The translations under genes were made by a program, and so were the position numbers. Source: Mortierella sp. BCC40632 (Eukaryota > Mortierellomycota > Mortierellomycetes > Mortierellales > Mortierellaceae). Taken from it: a stretch of 64,000 nucleotides of DNA. The notes under the pieces were generated by a model. It saw nothing but the letters and a program-made list of their open reading frames with translations, had not been told where the DNA came from and made no database searches. Positions 20,416 to 33,614 of this stretch are shown here, one piece after another (within the stretch, counting starts at the first letter, position 1; each line of letters begins with the position of its first letter). The stretch covers positions 1,098,501-1,162,500 of the forward strand of contig WAEK01000014.1 in NCBI GenBank assembly GCA_011634665.1, read 5' to 3'.

Positions 20416-23359
20416 TTAGCCCCCCCAGACAGCATTACGCGCATCCTCCCAGATTGTGGGCATCGAATTAACGTTGCGGTCCGTATAGTCAATGCGATGC
20501 GTCGCCGGCAGGAACCGATACTCGTTCCAAGTCTGCTCCTCATCTCCATCTAACCACGCGGGCTCATATCGATTGCTTGCCTCCGAGTAGACAAATTGAT
20601 CTGTGCTAGTACCCGTGAAGTAGACTTGACGGTATGTCATTCGCTGTCGAGCCTTGTGAGCGAACGCCTTCGGGTATGGAATCCTCGATCCTGTATAATC
20701 GGTCGTATTTCGATGATGTGAGGTAGAGGTAGCCGCCACATCTTCTCGCGATCCTTTCATGTTTTGGAACAAATACTCATCATCTACTACATGCAAGCCT
20801 GGGAAAGTTGAGTAGCTCATCGAACCTACAGAGGCCAGCTTGTTACCACCGACAACAACCGCAGGGACGTCATATTTGTATCGCAGGGTATTGGAGATCA
20901 AAGCACAGGTCGAACCACAATGTCCATCTGTCAGGATGGCCAAGTTTTCGGGATCCCATGGACGATACAGCTGAGCGTTCGTTTGAGGCGTAGTCCGCTT
21001 TCGTCTCGCTTCGACAAAGCTATCAATCTTGAACGTGTACTTGTCTTTGGGACAAACGTCCAGCAGATAATTGGAAAAGCTATACCCTCGGTTTGGATGC
21101 GATGCTTCATCAAGATAATAGTCGTTGGAATAGGCATCGACGGGAGGCTTTCCATGTGGACTGACATAATAGCTGATACCCAGCAACCTGGAGGCAAGCA
21201 TCTCTTTGACCATGGGTGTGAAACGAAGGTTCGTGACATAGGGAATATCTTCTGGGAAGAAGAGTTTGAGCAACACGGCACCCATACAAATGAATCCGCC
21301 TCCGTTATGGGAAAGGTCCAGAATCAGGTTCTCAGCTTTGGGTGCGAGTACCAGAATACTATCAATGATGGCGGGGATCCATTCGGAATAAAACTGTGTA
21401 TATGTCTGACTCTTATCCTGGCTGGATTCTCTTGGGATTACGAGTACACCGGTCTTTCCATCACCCAACAACGCTACCCAACGTTAAACAATAAAATTCC
21501 ATAGCAAAGAATAGACAATATGGTCAGTGTCAGTGTCAACTTGATAACTAAAGGCTAGTGCGATTGAAGAACAAATAGAAAATTAAAAATACCTGCTGTG
21601 ATGCCTTGCTTTCCTTTGTAGAGGATTTGGTAATTCAAAGCATCCCCATGGTCCATGGAAGAAGAATGAACCTTGGCCTCATCGTAGAATTTGTGCACCG
21701 GAAGTACTTGAGACTCTAACGCGTTGATACGAGCTACGATTTCATTGATTCGCTCAGAATGTTCACCCTGAGTGGAGCTTGGGCTCGAAAACGACGGGTC
21801 TTCGTTCATAGCATCCATTTTTTCAGAATCAATCAATGATTCAAGTTGGCTATAAAGTTCCTGGAGCTCCGTTTGGTCCTGGGCCACTCCTTCCTCATGG
21901 ATCGGTTTGCCATCCGGGCTCTGTTTATCAGGTGATTCTTTGGGGACAGAATTTCCATTGTTGGACTTGACACAATTGGCATTATAGTATGACTGGGTGT
22001 CGAAAAAGCGGGACCGAGAATAGGAGGCGGTCCACGGGATGGAGGCGGTAAAAACTTGTGGCTGAGACCTACACTTGAATGTAAATCGGAGTGCACTTTC
22101 GGCTGGCAATTTAAATCGACTATTGAAGGCGCCGTCGTAGTAATATCCCTCTCCAATTTGACTGAAGACTGGGGAGGCAAGTGCAGCATTGAACCTATTT
22201 TTGTTGTTGTTGTTGTTGTTTTGTTAGAAGTGGGTTCAGCTATATTAGATCGATCCGAAACTTAAATAAAGGTTGACTCCTGAAGGGTCCTTACCTGACG
22301 TTGGGATCTTTGGATAAATCGATATTCTCATCTGCCCATTGCTGAATATACTGTGCAGCATCTATGCCTTCGATATGGGTGACATCACAACCGTAGATAT
22401 CTCTTGTCAGCTTAGACTGAGACTGAAAGAATGGGTTTATGTTGTGCACTCTGAGCACCTTGACACCGTTTCTGGCTACATGACTAATAGAAAATCCAAG
22501 GTGGAAATTGAAGGTTCGGAAGCAGTCTGCATCATAGGAAAGATGGCCATCGCGTGCTTTGACCAGGATATTTGAAATGCCATCATGGAACTCGCGATCA
22601 GTGGGGGTCCGGGCCGCGGCCCCAACATCCCCGACAGGGCCTGCTAAGTCGCCTGGCCCACTAACGTATAGATAGCGATAAAACAAGAAAAAGAAGAAAG
22701 GACAAATGGTTAGCCTATTGCCTTGCTTTGTTTAGATATGACTATGGTACCTGCAGTTTGTCAACCTACCTGTTATTGTTGCTGTCGCCGTCGTCGTCGT
22801 CGTCGTCGTCGTCATCTTGGACATTCTTCGAGCTGTCGGCAAGTGAGACAGCGCTCATATGATAGAGGCTATCGACTTCCTCGACTAGTCTCACGGGACG
22901 AAAGTTCAAACCCTGAGTATTGTCCTCATTCTCAGGCGGGGATTCTGCCAGATCTTCAAATACATAGAAATTGGAGATCAAAGACTTGACCGTTTCTGCA
23001 GTGTCCTTGCGTGAATTGACTGGGAAGGGGAAGTTGGTATCGAGGCAGGCCTTGGCCATAGCATGCGATATGCGACCACCAATGTATTGGGAGGCGATTG
23101 CGCACGGATCGGCTGCTGCATGTAGAGTGGAGTCACTAGGATTTGTGGCCACTGAAGCTTGATTAGGGTCTCCTGAAGAGCCCTTTTCTCCGTTGGGTTT
23201 GGCCAAAAGATACTTTTGGCTACTACCCCTACTTGATCTAGACCGACCAGCAGGTGCTTTTAAAGGACTAGCATTCGTGCCACCACTGCCTTGTGCAGCA
23301 ACTAGAGCGATTGCATTTGCTATGAGAAGCAACACGCACAAATTTCGTGGATCTCGCAT
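20416..23359 (-). CDS. Secreted peptidase of the S41 (tail-specific protease-like) family
   Basis: The product is 871 aa from four exons: 23359-22770, 22660-22295, 22194-21593 and 21473-20416. A signal peptide is clear (MRDPRNLCVLLLIANAIALV, cut near AAQG). A first domain around GISNILVKARDGHLSYDADC and YGCDVTHIEGIDAAQYIQQW is the PDZ-like and entry region seen in fungal CPAF/S41 proteins. The catalytic domain has LILDLSHNGGGFICMGA and ILTDGHCGSTCALISNTL, the latter bearing the probable nucleophile Ser. Exon 1 ends in a run of nine Asp codons followed by DSNNN, which would be a flexible linker. The gene is divergent from the amino acid transporter. Substrate is unknown. Confidence 0.85.
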
Positions 23360-24178
23360 GTTTCTCTGGAACAAAAGAAAAAAAGAAAAAAGAAAACAAT
23401 AAAGTGCGTGGATTCGTGAAAGAAAAATTACAAATGAACAGATGATAAATGGTGAGAGTGAAAAGGTGAGAGAAGGGGAGAAGGAATACAAGAATAAATA
23501 GCCAGAGGATTGGATGAGAGAGTCAATCCCCCTCCACCCCCCTCCGTCCTCGCCTCCTCCCTCTCTCGACACATTCCTCCGACATTCTAGTTGAAGAAAA
23601 TCCAAGACATGGAAAAGAAAGGGTTTTCACTTTTAAGTGTCACAGAATGCGGAACTGCCTTTAGGATGAATGGTGATCTTGAAGCTTGGATTGAACCCCC
23701 AGGTCTACACGCGCCGTATCTCTTTGCTGCACTGTCTAGAGTTGCTAGTGAGGCAACGTACACATCGGTACCAGACCAAGGCTATTGGAGAGATAGTAGA
23801 GAGAAAGAAAAAAAGAAAAAAGAGAACAGCAAGTGAGTCGAGTCATTTAGCCGAGGAAGAAAAGAGACGCCATGTTCCTGGGCCCTGGATCTGCGGTCTA
23901 GGATACCGATGGGCTTTACGGAAATCACGATGAGTGACCGCATAACGTGATACACGGGGGCTCCCTGGTTGGACCGAGTCGATCTTATCCAATCCGCCAG
24001 CTACCTCTTTGCCTTTTTATACGCTATCCCTCCATCTGGTCTCTTTTCATCTCTTTTTCTCGCCTCCACAACACTGCACGTCTTTCTTCTAATCCCTACT
24101 CGAAAACCCTTTTCTTACATAGTCCACTCTACAGCCTCGCCCCCCCCCCTCTCCTCCCCCCCCTCCCCGGCACACAGG
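23360..24178. promoter_or_regulatory. Divergent promoter region of the S41 peptidase and the amino acid transporter
   Basis: The region contains purine-rich tracts (23365-23400, 23805-23835) and a C-rich tract (24139-24168) just before the transporter ATG. I see no gene or clear TATA element. Confidence 0.4.
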
Positions 24179-26215
24179 ATGGAACCTTCGAAGAATGATC
24201 CGCCTCAGTCTCCGACCAACCCATCTCCCAGCAACGCTGCCCCAACAACCAATTCCTTTGACAATCCATTTATGCCAAAGGATACTGACAACGGAGAAGG
24301 AAATATTACGCCCAGCGGCAACGGCATGGATTTTGACCCCGATCGAATTTCGCGTGCTCGGTCCACAAAGCGTCTTGCAGGAGGAAAAGGACGTACTGGA
24401 GATCTTTCAATAGACACGGCGGTTGACGACTCGAAATTGCATGCGATTGTGGGACAGCACCTTGTGCTTTCCCCTTCTCCTGGTGGATCCAACACTGCTG
24501 CTTCACCTATCGGTGGAGCAGCATCACCGTCAGTACCACTACCACCACCAGGGCCATTGGACCCTTATGTCTCCGTAGCACCGGATTATATCGGTCCTGT
24601 CTCGACAGCCCCCCTTGCGGTCAAATCTCGACCGCTTCCCTTCGGCTCGGAACAGACACTGGATGCCGAGACGGGGACTCGTTCAGACCCTGAAAAGCAA
24701 TCCCAGCAACCCAGATCTTCAGTCGGTCTTGACAGCGTAGGGGACAGTGCCTCGATCACAGCCGCAAGTCAACACGATGCAGCCTCTCATTTTAACCTTC
24801 TCGGTGCCGATATTTCCCATGATGTGTACAAGTGGCATGAAAAGGAGGGTCGGCGACAAGTGGAACGATCCCAGACCTATCACGCTCCACTCAACAACAA
24901 AGACGAAGATCCCGAGATTGCCAACATCAAGGCTCCGGGAGGATTCCGTCGCCACTTTATCCAACAGGACGCAGCGACTCGAGGAGGACCCGAGCCTCAG
25001 TTTTCATCCAAGTCATTTATTCATTTCTTGGGTATGTTCAATCTGTATGAACTGGATCAATTTGCAGGCGAGAATTTCCATTCGATTCCTCGGAGAAGTA
25101 TTGTGGTTCCCAGGGATATGGACAGGCGAAGGAAATCCTTGGCCGAGACCCTGTATAGTGAACGCAGGGTCTTTTTGCCGGGACAGGAGATTGCGGAGGA
25201 TGAGGTAGTGATTGAGGAACCTCAGGAAAAGATCTCGTTTTCCAAGGCCCTTGGCATGCTCTTCAAGACGTAAGCAGATCTCTCTGTCTCTCTCTCTCTT
25301 TTTTTTTTGGACACCCTCCGGGGAGTTAACAAATATGCGGGGTCAAAAGAGGGCACTCGCTGAAACGAGCTGACTACAATTTGTCTCTCCCTCGTTTTAT
25401 TTTTTTGTCTTTTGTCTCTCTCTTTCTGTCTGTCTGTCTGGATTGGATAAATAGATTCATTGCAAGCGGGATTCTATTCTTGCCTAACGCGTTCAAGAAC
25501 GGAGGCATCTTGTTTTCGTCTTTGGTCATGACCCTGATCGCCGTATTGTGTCTTCACTCGTTCTTGTTGCTGGTCAAGTGTCGTGACATCCATCCTGGAT
25601 CTTATGGTGACATCGGACAACACTTTTATGGTCGATGGATGCGGTATATTGTCCTCTTTGCCATTGCCATCTCTCAGTTTGGTTTCTGTTGGTATGTTGT
25701 TTTCTACAGCCCCCTTTCCCCGCTTTGTCTTTCTTGCCCCACCTAAGCAGCGTGATCTCCTCATGTTTCCTCTTTGGTTTGGAAGGAGGAACTCACTTAT
25801 CTAACTATCTACACCTCTAGTGGCTACTGCATCTTTTTTGCACAACAGTTTGCAATCGTAGTCGACAGTCTCGGGGGAGCATATCTGGACAAGATTGTTT
25901 GGATCGCTATTTTTTTCGTCATCCTGGTGCCGTTCACGTTGATCCGAAATATTTCCAAGCTTGGATTCAGTGCCGTCATTGCAGACATTTGCATCATTGT
26001 GGGTCTTGTTTATATTTACGTGTACGACATCAAAGAGTTGGCCATCAACAATGGCTCTCCTCCTCCAGGGCTTCGTCTCTTTAATGGCCAAGACTTTGGA
26101 TTGTTCATTGGCACAGGTACGCACTTTTTACAGTAGTCTCAAGCGTGACCAAGAAGTGCGCCATGTGGAGGACCCAGGCGCCTCGTAGGTCTTTCGTGTT
26201 GGCCGTGTTCTAATG

Positions 26216-26252
<37 letters not shown>

Positions 26253-26994
26253 TGGGTGTGTGTCTTGGTCTCGGCCTCGGACACACCTCGCCCTTTTCTC
26301 TCTTCTCTATGTGTCTGCAACGTTGTTTCTAGCGGTGTTTTCATACGAGGGCATTGGAATGGTGATTCCGATCTGCAGCAGTATGGCGGAGCCAAAGCAA
26401 TTCCCACGGGCACTGACCATCGTCCTTTCGGTCGTTTGCGCCTTGCTCGTCAGTTTTGGTGCCCTTGGTTATGCGGCCTATGGTGAAAACGTACAGACCA
26501 TTGTCCTGGACGATTTGCCAAGCCAAACCAGTGGTGAAAAAGCTGGCAAGAATGCAATTCAGCTCTTGTATATCATTGCCATCTTTCTGACCACCCCCTT
26601 GATGCTCTTTCCTTGTATTCGTATTGTCGAGCATTGCGTCTTTAGTATAATCAACCGGGGTGGTATGGGCACAGAAGCATACACAGGCAGGCCTGCGAGT
26701 TGGAAACATAACCGTGCCCAATGGATGAAAGAAAACATTGTGAGGATCATTGTCGACTTTGCAGTAGCAGCTGTGGCCTATGGAGGTTACTACAAGCTGG
26801 ATATTTTCATTTCCTTTGTAGGATCTTTTGCGTGTGCCCCGCTTTTGTTCATCTTCCCGCCATTGTTCCATTTGAAGGCATTCCCAGAACATCCAATGTG
26901 GCGTAAACTTCTCGATGTTGCTTTGATCCTATTTGGACTGCTCGTCTTTTGCTATACCCTAGTGGTGACCATCCAGAACTTTTCTGGGCACTAA
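24179..26994 (+). CDS. Vacuolar amino acid transporter, AAAP family (Avt3-like)
   Basis: The 761-aa product comes from exons 24179-25269, 25455-25691, 25821-26116 and 26333-26994. The first 350 residues are polar and disordered (Ser/Pro/Asp-rich), a feature of fungal Avt3/Avt4 proteins. The membrane domain starts ALGMLFKTFIASGILFLPNA, the AAAP first-helix motif, and continues with GSYGDIGQHFYGRWMRYIVL, AVFSYEGIGMVIP and the C-terminal helix block ending NFSGH. About eleven hydrophobic segments are visible. Family members export neutral amino acids from the vacuole; the exact substrate is not readable. Intron 3 includes a T35 run (26217-26251). The first exon-intron join splits FKT inside helix 1. 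Confidence 0.92.
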
Positions 26995-27282
26995 GGTCTA
27001 TTTTTTTTTTTTTTTTTTTTTAAAGGCAATACTTGCTAAGAGAGAGAAATAGTGTAGAGAGAAAGAGAGAAGAGAGAGGATGACCAAAGTGAAAATGAAC
27101 TAGACCGATAAGAACCCTCCACCATAAACCTTGTAGATATATTCGTTTCTTGTTATCTTTTTCTTTTTCTTTCTTTCTCTTTCTTTTTTCATTCGGCTGG
27201 CTAAAAAAAAAAAAAAAAAAAAATGGAAAAATAAAAAAAGAGGAAAAAAATAGAGGCACTAATTCACTGTATTTGTACAATA

Positions 27283-29440
27283 TCACCGGTTCTCCCAATA
27301 ATCGTCCCCTTCATCATCATCTTCAATATTTCCTCCGTATCGCCCTTCTTCGTTTCTTGCTTGTGCATCCTCCTCTCCCAAATCCAATCCTGCTGCATCC
27401 TGGAATTCACGCTGTGTCTCGAGCCGGAGATGCACATTGTGTGAGTCGGCCTCTTGGTCTTCGGACATGACCGCAATATCACGCTCTGGGTCCCTCAGTG
27501 GATCGTCGTCATCATCGTCGTCGTCATCATTGTCGTCACCTTCCGTGTAGGTTGTACTCGGTGCAGGGCTATCGAAAGAGTCCATCGTCACCAAACCTAA
27601 ATCTCCTCTTCCTCCTTCTCCGCCCTCGGCTGATGCACGACAGATATCCCGCTCAATCGACCTGCGTTTCTTTGAGACTGCATCCGTGGCACGACGAGAG
27701 GAGGGACCTCCCTGATCGTGCTGATTGCGCTGACGGAGTCGAGAATGTGCTGCTGCAGTACTTGAGTCGCTCTCTTCATCCTGTAGTTCTTCCTGATCCC
27801 AGTCATGTACAATCGGATCCTCACGTGGCAAGGCCACAGCATGGTCATCTACAAACAAATAGCCACCGTCTGTTGCACCTGACTGTTGCTGTTGTTGCTG
27901 TTGTTGCTGTTGCCTCTGTTCTGGCAACGGATGTTGCAAAGACGGACGCCGTGGATGATGCCGCAACCTAGCATCCTCTTTCTCCGAACTGTCTAAATCT
28001 TCCTCAGCTTCTGCCGCAGAAGCACGTCGAGCCTCTTCCCGGATCGTTTCACATTCGGCCTCGTCCAACAGTTGGATCCGAACAGGTCTTTGAAAAGTCT
28101 TTTTAATAGACTCTCGTCGATGTTCAAGTGAGTTGCCTTCTCCAGAGGATGCACTAGAGCCACAGGAAGTAGTGGCAAAGTGATGATTTGAATGGGCGTG
28201 AGAAGGGGATGGAAGGAAAATAACTGAGGATCTTCTCCGTTGGACAGGCACCAATGGTGGAGGCACGGGCCTATGGGCTGGTCCTGCATTGCCTTTGTTG
28301 TTGTGATGGCCGCTACCGGTGCTGTTCGAGGCTATTTCAGTCGGGCGGGGGGGGGGAGGTGAGTATGTGTTTGTGTGCGTGTGAGTGTGAATGTGTGTGT
28401 GAGAGTGTGTGAAATCAAGAAACACAGGTTTCTGCCAATATCTTCTGCAAAGTCCTGCACGGCTGAGAGAGCCCATTTGCTTGTCTACAGTTACCTTCTG
28501 AAGAGCTTTGCCCAGGCTTTTGGGTCGTGGTCGTCGGGTCGTCCACATCCATCCGCATGGGATCCGTCCCAGTCTTGCTCGTACTAGTCTCGGATGGCAT
28601 TTGACCAGCTGTGTTTGGCGCCACGGAAGTAGGAGGAGGAGGACGTGAAGGTGGAGAAAGAGAGCGTGGGCGAGGAGGCGGGGGCCTTTCTTCAGTCACC
28701 TCGATCCCGATTCTGGCAGTCGAGCAGTCCAAGGGCACGTCATACACTCCTGCGGCCTGGATATCCTCCTGAACAAAGATGGATGGATGACGGCCTGTCA
28801 CTGGGACGAGGTCGGCCATTGACTTGCGGCGGCTGGTCCTTGGTGGGGTTGGAGTGGACAACAACTCTGTCGAGAAAGGTAATTGGTCCATTGCTGTATC
28901 CTGTGTTGCTGTCGACATTGATCCTCTCGAGAACAGCCGATGGACACCGTTGGCAGACATACGTCGCGACTTTGTCCGAGTCAGTGTCTGTCGAGCAGGC
29001 TGTATTGGTGTCGTCTGTTTGCCTACACTAGGTTCGATAATCGGTTCCAGCTGAGCAAAATCCGAAGCCGAAGGTCGGCTGATGCCGTCTTGACTCAGCC
29101 TTGCTCGTTTGGTGGGTGGCGGTTGTTCTATCAGGCTAGAGGTTGTATCAGAGACGGGAGTGGAGGAGAGGTGAACCCTGTCTGCCATATCGAAGCGTTC
29201 ATCCAAGTTGTGGGCGTCATCCATAATCAAAAAGTCGGACTGAAGGACAGAGCTACTTGGAGCCATGCCGTTCATGTCGTTGTTGTCGATAAACTCGGGT
29301 TCTAGTGCGGCAAGGGATCGTTTGGCGTATCCACGCGTGAGTAAGAGCTCAGGCGCGGCCTCTGGAGTGCTAGTTGTGGTCTGGATAGACCCGTGTGGGA
29401 GCGAGGTCGTCACTGAGGTCGGATCAATAGGCGCAGCCAT
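27283..29440 (-). CDS. Disordered acidic protein with polyQ and polyD tracts, function unknown
   Basis: Two exons, 29440-28495 and 28331-27283, encode 664 aa. I recognise no folded domain. Visible features are basic clusters that could be nuclear signals (PPPTKRARL and KKRRSIERD), Pro-rich blocks, a polyGln stretch of about ten residues, a polyAsp stretch of ten residues, and an acidic C-terminus (IEDDDEGDDYWENR). RRKSM, RRRSS and RRES motifs could be basophilic kinase sites. The long frame with correct splice phase and strong codon continuity argues that it is real. The first exon starts back to back with the methyltransferase-like gene. A nuclear regulatory role is inference only. Confidence 0.75.
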
Positions 29441-29843
29441 GCTGCAGACTTGATAGCGGTGGGACGGCGGGATGTGGATGACTCTGAAGGCTGGGATAGA
29501 GGTGTGGAAGGAGTGGTGAGTGTAAGAGTGGTGAGTTTGTATGCAAGTAAGCGAGGTGTGCGTCTCTTCTTGGGAGAACTCGTATAGTGGACAGTTGCGG
29601 TGTGTGATGTGGATGTAGTGGGGTGTGGGGGAGAGTAGGGGAGGAGGGGAGGGGGAAAGAGAGTGTGCTGAGGAGAGAGGAAGCGACGAACAAGCTGCAA
29701 TGACCACGAGGATCAAATTGTGTACGGGATATTGCCGTGTACGTAACTTTTTTTTTTTTCGAACACATCCACTCGATCTTTTTTTTTTGCTCTCTCTTTT
29801 TTTCTCCTCTCCTGTTACTATCAAACAAACAATAATAATAATA
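29441..29843. promoter_or_regulatory. Divergent promoter between the disordered protein and the methyltransferase-like gene
   Basis: Only about 400 bp separate the two starts. It contains T runs at 29749-29759 and 29780-29787 and ATA/AAT repeats directly before the plus-strand ATG. Confidence 0.4.
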
Positions 29844-31532
29844 ATGTCCTCGCCCACAGTGGATCAGGATACTCAGGGCATCAGCCATCGTCTAACTTTG
29901 CTTACAGGCCAGATCGTCCATGCCCGTCGATGCTACCGTCGTCTCTGCTTCATCGACCTCCGTATCGACAGCACCACCAAGTATACAATCCTCTTCCGGT
30001 CCGACGATCCTCGCTCCAGCTTAGATCCCTCGCTCCAGCTGACTGATCTTCAGCTGGCTGTGTGTTGGAAACGAGTCAAGCGTGGAGACACTATCCAGAT
30101 CAGTGTCTTTGATGTAGTAGACAGGGAGAGGGAGTGTAGAGCGCACCCTGTCTTCCAAGCAGTCACTTTTGATGTTCTTCAGCCATGGCCCTCTAGCTCC
30201 CCTTTTCCGGGCGAGCCTGCCATGGGTCTCAGGAACCAGGCTCCAAAGCCTGCTTCGTCGCAACTAAACGGGAATGAGAGTAACTCGAATGAAGGCATTG
30301 CCTCTTTCGTTGCTCTCGCCGAAACATCGACCAAGACCTTACCCATCAAAGCCGAGACAAAAGACGCTACATCCGACGCTTCGACAACAACTTGCACAGG
30401 GACGAACACAATATTAGACTCTTGGAAGGAGTACTGCAAATTTTGGATCAATTCACAACGATGTCCGATAAAGGATTGCCGGATGAAGCACCCCGTGGGC
30501 CAGGAATTGGTTGATATGCGAGCCACTTGGGTCCAGGAGCGATCCCAGGTCAGGAAGGATCGCTCAAGGTATGAGGATGATCCACACGCAACCTCTTCTA
30601 AAGTGCCCCATTCACAGCGGGCATACATCTTTTGCCGGTGGCTGGTTGAAACTTTTGGTGTTGAGTACCTTAACTCGGGCTCGGGTGTCTTGGATATTGC
30701 TGGAGGGAAAGGTGAGATCTCGATCTTTCTAACTCATAAGTATGGTATCCAGTCCACAGTGGTCGAACCAAAGCCTCGGCGGGACAAACGTTATCAGCGT
30801 AGGAATCTTATGGATGTCATCCGAAAACAGCTGGATATTGAGACTGGAGGAGATGGTGCCTTTTACCGAGAGCATATGGAGGGCTGGAAGGCATCTAAAA
30901 AGGACGCAGCCAGTGTCGTCGATGCCCAAAAGCACTCATCAGTAGAACCTACTCAAATCCAGGATTCTCGAGTTGAGAAGACTACTCAAGCCTCGGACCT
31001 TGCCGACGCTGCTCTGAAGGAAGAGCCAAAAGAGGAGCAGAGCGAGACAGAGGCGAAGCAAGCCAAGAAACGTGAACATCGTCGAGCCAAGAAACTAGCC
31101 CTAGAAAAGTTTGTTGTGCCACGATTGGATACGCTTTTGGATGATGCATTCCTCGAAAAATTTCCAGGGATTCTCGAGTCTTGTTCTCTGTTGATTGGGA
31201 TGCATCCTGACCAGGCCACTGAGCCTATTGTCACAATGGCCCTCAAACACAACAAGCCATTCGCCATTGTCCCATGCTGTGTTTTTGCTATCGAGAATCC
31301 CCACCGGAGGTTGCGTGATGGGAGCGAGGTGACTACGACGGCAGCATTTATTCAATACCTGATGGAGAAGGATGTGCCATCAAAAGAGACAACTGGATCA
31401 AATCCAGGCTCTAATCTGGGTTCTGACTCTTCAGATTGTGATCCTGATTCTGTTTTGTCATGTGAGCCAATGAAGCGTGCTTTCCTTCCATTCGATGGCA
31501 ACAACCAAGTTGTTTTCCGTAATCGGACTTGA
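29844..31532 (+). CDS. CCCH zinc finger and SAM-methyltransferase-like protein
   Basis: The intronless gene encodes 562 aa. Residues 1-110 look like a beta-rich OB-type nucleic acid-binding region (TLLTGQIVHARRCYRRLCFI and onward). A CCCH finger follows at about 195-215 (YCKFWINSQRCPIKDCRMKH). A Rossmann methyltransferase core has motif I SGVLDIAGGKGEISIFLTHK near 275 and later LLIGMHPDQATEPIVTMAL and AIVPCCVF. A charged Lys/Glu-rich linker interrupts the core. The architecture recalls RNA methyltransferases such as the TRM13 group, where a zinc finger precedes the catalytic domain, but I cannot assign the RNA target. It would act in nucleus or cytosol; there is no signal or membrane segment. 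Confidence 0.8.
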   Translation: MSSPTVDQDTQGISHRLTLLTGQIVHARRCYRRLCFIDLRIDSTTKYTILFRSDDPRSSLDPSLQLTDLQLAVCWKRVKRGDTIQISVFDVVDRERECRAHPVFQAVTFDVLQPWPSSSPFPGEPAMGLRNQAPKPASSQLNGNESNSNEGIASFVALAETSTKTLPIKAETKDATSDASTTTCTGTNTILDSWKEYCKFWINSQRCPIKDCRMKHPVGQELVDMRATWVQERSQVRKDRSRYEDDPHATSSKVPHSQRAYIFCRWLVETFGVEYLNSGSGVLDIAGGKGEISIFLTHKYGIQSTVVEPKPRRDKRYQRRNLMDVIRKQLDIETGGDGAFYREHMEGWKASKKDAASVVDAQKHSSVEPTQIQDSRVEKTTQASDLADAALKEEPKEEQSETEAKQAKKREHRRAKKLALEKFVVPRLDTLLDDAFLEKFPGILESCSLLIGMHPDQATEPIVTMALKHNKPFAIVPCCVFAIENPHRRLRDGSEVTTTAAFIQYLMEKDVPSKETTGSNPGSNLGSDSSDCDPDSVLSCEPMKRAFLPFDGNNQVVFRNRT

Positions 31533-33614
31533 ACCTTTCTGCAGCAGGACAGGAAATAAACAGAGAAAGATAGTGTGCACGGACCCCGTCTGCGAAAAAA
31601 AGCGCCTCTAATTTTGTGAGAGTATCTTGGCCAAAGCTCCTGAACCCTCTGCTTCTCGCCTTGATGCCACTTTTTCGTCTCCGATCGCTCAGCAAAAACA
31701 ATTTCCCAAAATGACTCTCAGTCCGAATACCTCCTCTCGTCTACCCAAGAAGAAGAAGAAGGGCTTGTTGATCAGAAAGTTGTGTTCTCATTGCCACACA
31801 ACAGCGGGGAACATCATTGCAGACTTGCCTTCGATCTATTCAAGCTTAGATGGTCAAATACAATGCGGCTTCTAGCAAACAAAGTCCATGGTGGATTAAA
31901 TTCTAACAGAGTACAAGACTATCGAACCTGGCATTTCTTTTTCCAAGAGCTATGACTGCGAGTCGACCAATATTGAAAACGATGCATGTCGTAAATATGA
32001 AGGCTAAAACTATAGAGCAGAACATTCGTCTATGCTCGCGCTTTATTGAAGAGTTTGTCGTTCCCTTTCTCCATTAACGATGTCATAGATGTAGTTGACG
32101 CTCCTACAGTCAATTGAAATAGAGTATCGGCAATAACAGGTGCACCGAGACACAAAAAGTCAGATTGTCTTTGCTGGGACCGATTCTGGAATCAATTCAA
32201 TGAGTGTAGCTAGTGAACAGATACTGAACGTCGATGCTTCACTTGTTTTGGAACTACTCTCAATTTTCAATACTAACACGTCCTCCTCTAGACCTAGCAC
32301 CGCCATTGAACCAAGCAACAGATACTTTTGCCACGGCGATCTCTTTCCAGAGGGCGGCTCCTCAAGGGCGCAAAATGCCAAGTGGGCTTCAAAGACCCGA
32401 GAGAGAGAGAGAGGGTGCGTGAGGGACGTTGAAGAGGCAGTCGGACAAAGAGAAGGCTTTGAGACCAATACAGACCATTGACTTCATGAGGAATCATACA
32501 CAGCCTTAATGGGATTCAAGAGATCCAAGGCAAGATTGAAGGATCTACACAGCCAGAGACTTTCTATACTTAGGGTATGGGTGGGAGTATGCCACGTTTT
32601 TACTAGGTGTAAAGTCGAGACCAAAAGTTTAACTGTACGATATGATACCAAGTCGCAAATTGAGCGTCAACAAGCATGCGGACCCTGAAGCATATTGGAC
32701 CTTGGTGATCCTCCAGCGTACAGCCAAGGGAGGTCAGAAGGGTAATACGCTCTGTAGGAGTCACAGTCCAAACGGATATTCATAAGCAGGACGCCAAAGG
32801 ATAGAGTCGCGTCAACATCCTTTTCTCATTGCTCACGCAAGCAAAGGAACAGTCCAAGGGATATCCTGCAGGTGCAGCAATTGATTCTAACATAGGACAT
32901 TCGCCAGGGAGTTGCGTCATGCCGCTTTCATTTTGCTGATGCTTTGAGAATTCTTAGACACTTATTGCAATTCAACCTCCTTTTTAGTCTCAGAGGTGCA
33001 ATTGAGAATCTGAAAAGACCAGGCAGATATTAAAAAAAATGGGCTTGTACCATTGGAGGAGCCAGATGATTGGGCAAAGGGCAACCTTGATTGCGACTTG
33101 GGTAGAAAAAAGCAGTCTCGGTGGCTTCCTCCTCTCTTTCATTTCCATGGCGATGATGATTAGAAGACCAACGGATGCAAAAACAACTTCATTCAACTTC
33201 AGGATCGTCACCACCACGAAAAAACAGAGTGACGCAGCTCATTTATCTTCCTGGGGTAGGTCGAAACGCCATGGAAAAACCTCTTCCCTCGGACAAAAAG
33301 CACTTTTCTTTCGGCTCACGCCTCATGTGACATCTTGGGCATCCTCTTCTGGGTGATGAACACCCGTGTTTCTTCCTCTGCCCCCTCTCCTACCCCATCC
33401 TCAATTCTATCTCTCTTTCTCTCTCTGCGTTCCCAATGGATTTTCTCACACCTTCATCCATCCTTCGCGTCTTGCTTCGGTGGCCAATCTCACCATTGCT
33501 TTCCCCCTTTGGGAGCAGGGAAGGCCAAGTGACCAAAAATCTAACCGCAATCGTCTACCATAACCAAGCCTGGACTAGAAAAAGATAGTTTTTTGATACA
33601 GGCAATCTTAAAGA
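31533..33614. other. Two-kilobase interval without a supportable gene
   Basis: Short frames at 32140-32481 (plus), 32160-32468 (minus) and 33039-33356 (plus) are unlike known families. Pieces such as FKRSKARLKDLHSQRLSIL (near 32515) suggest decayed coding sequence. The last 250 bp are pyrimidine-rich and would be the bZIP promoter. Confidence 0.4.
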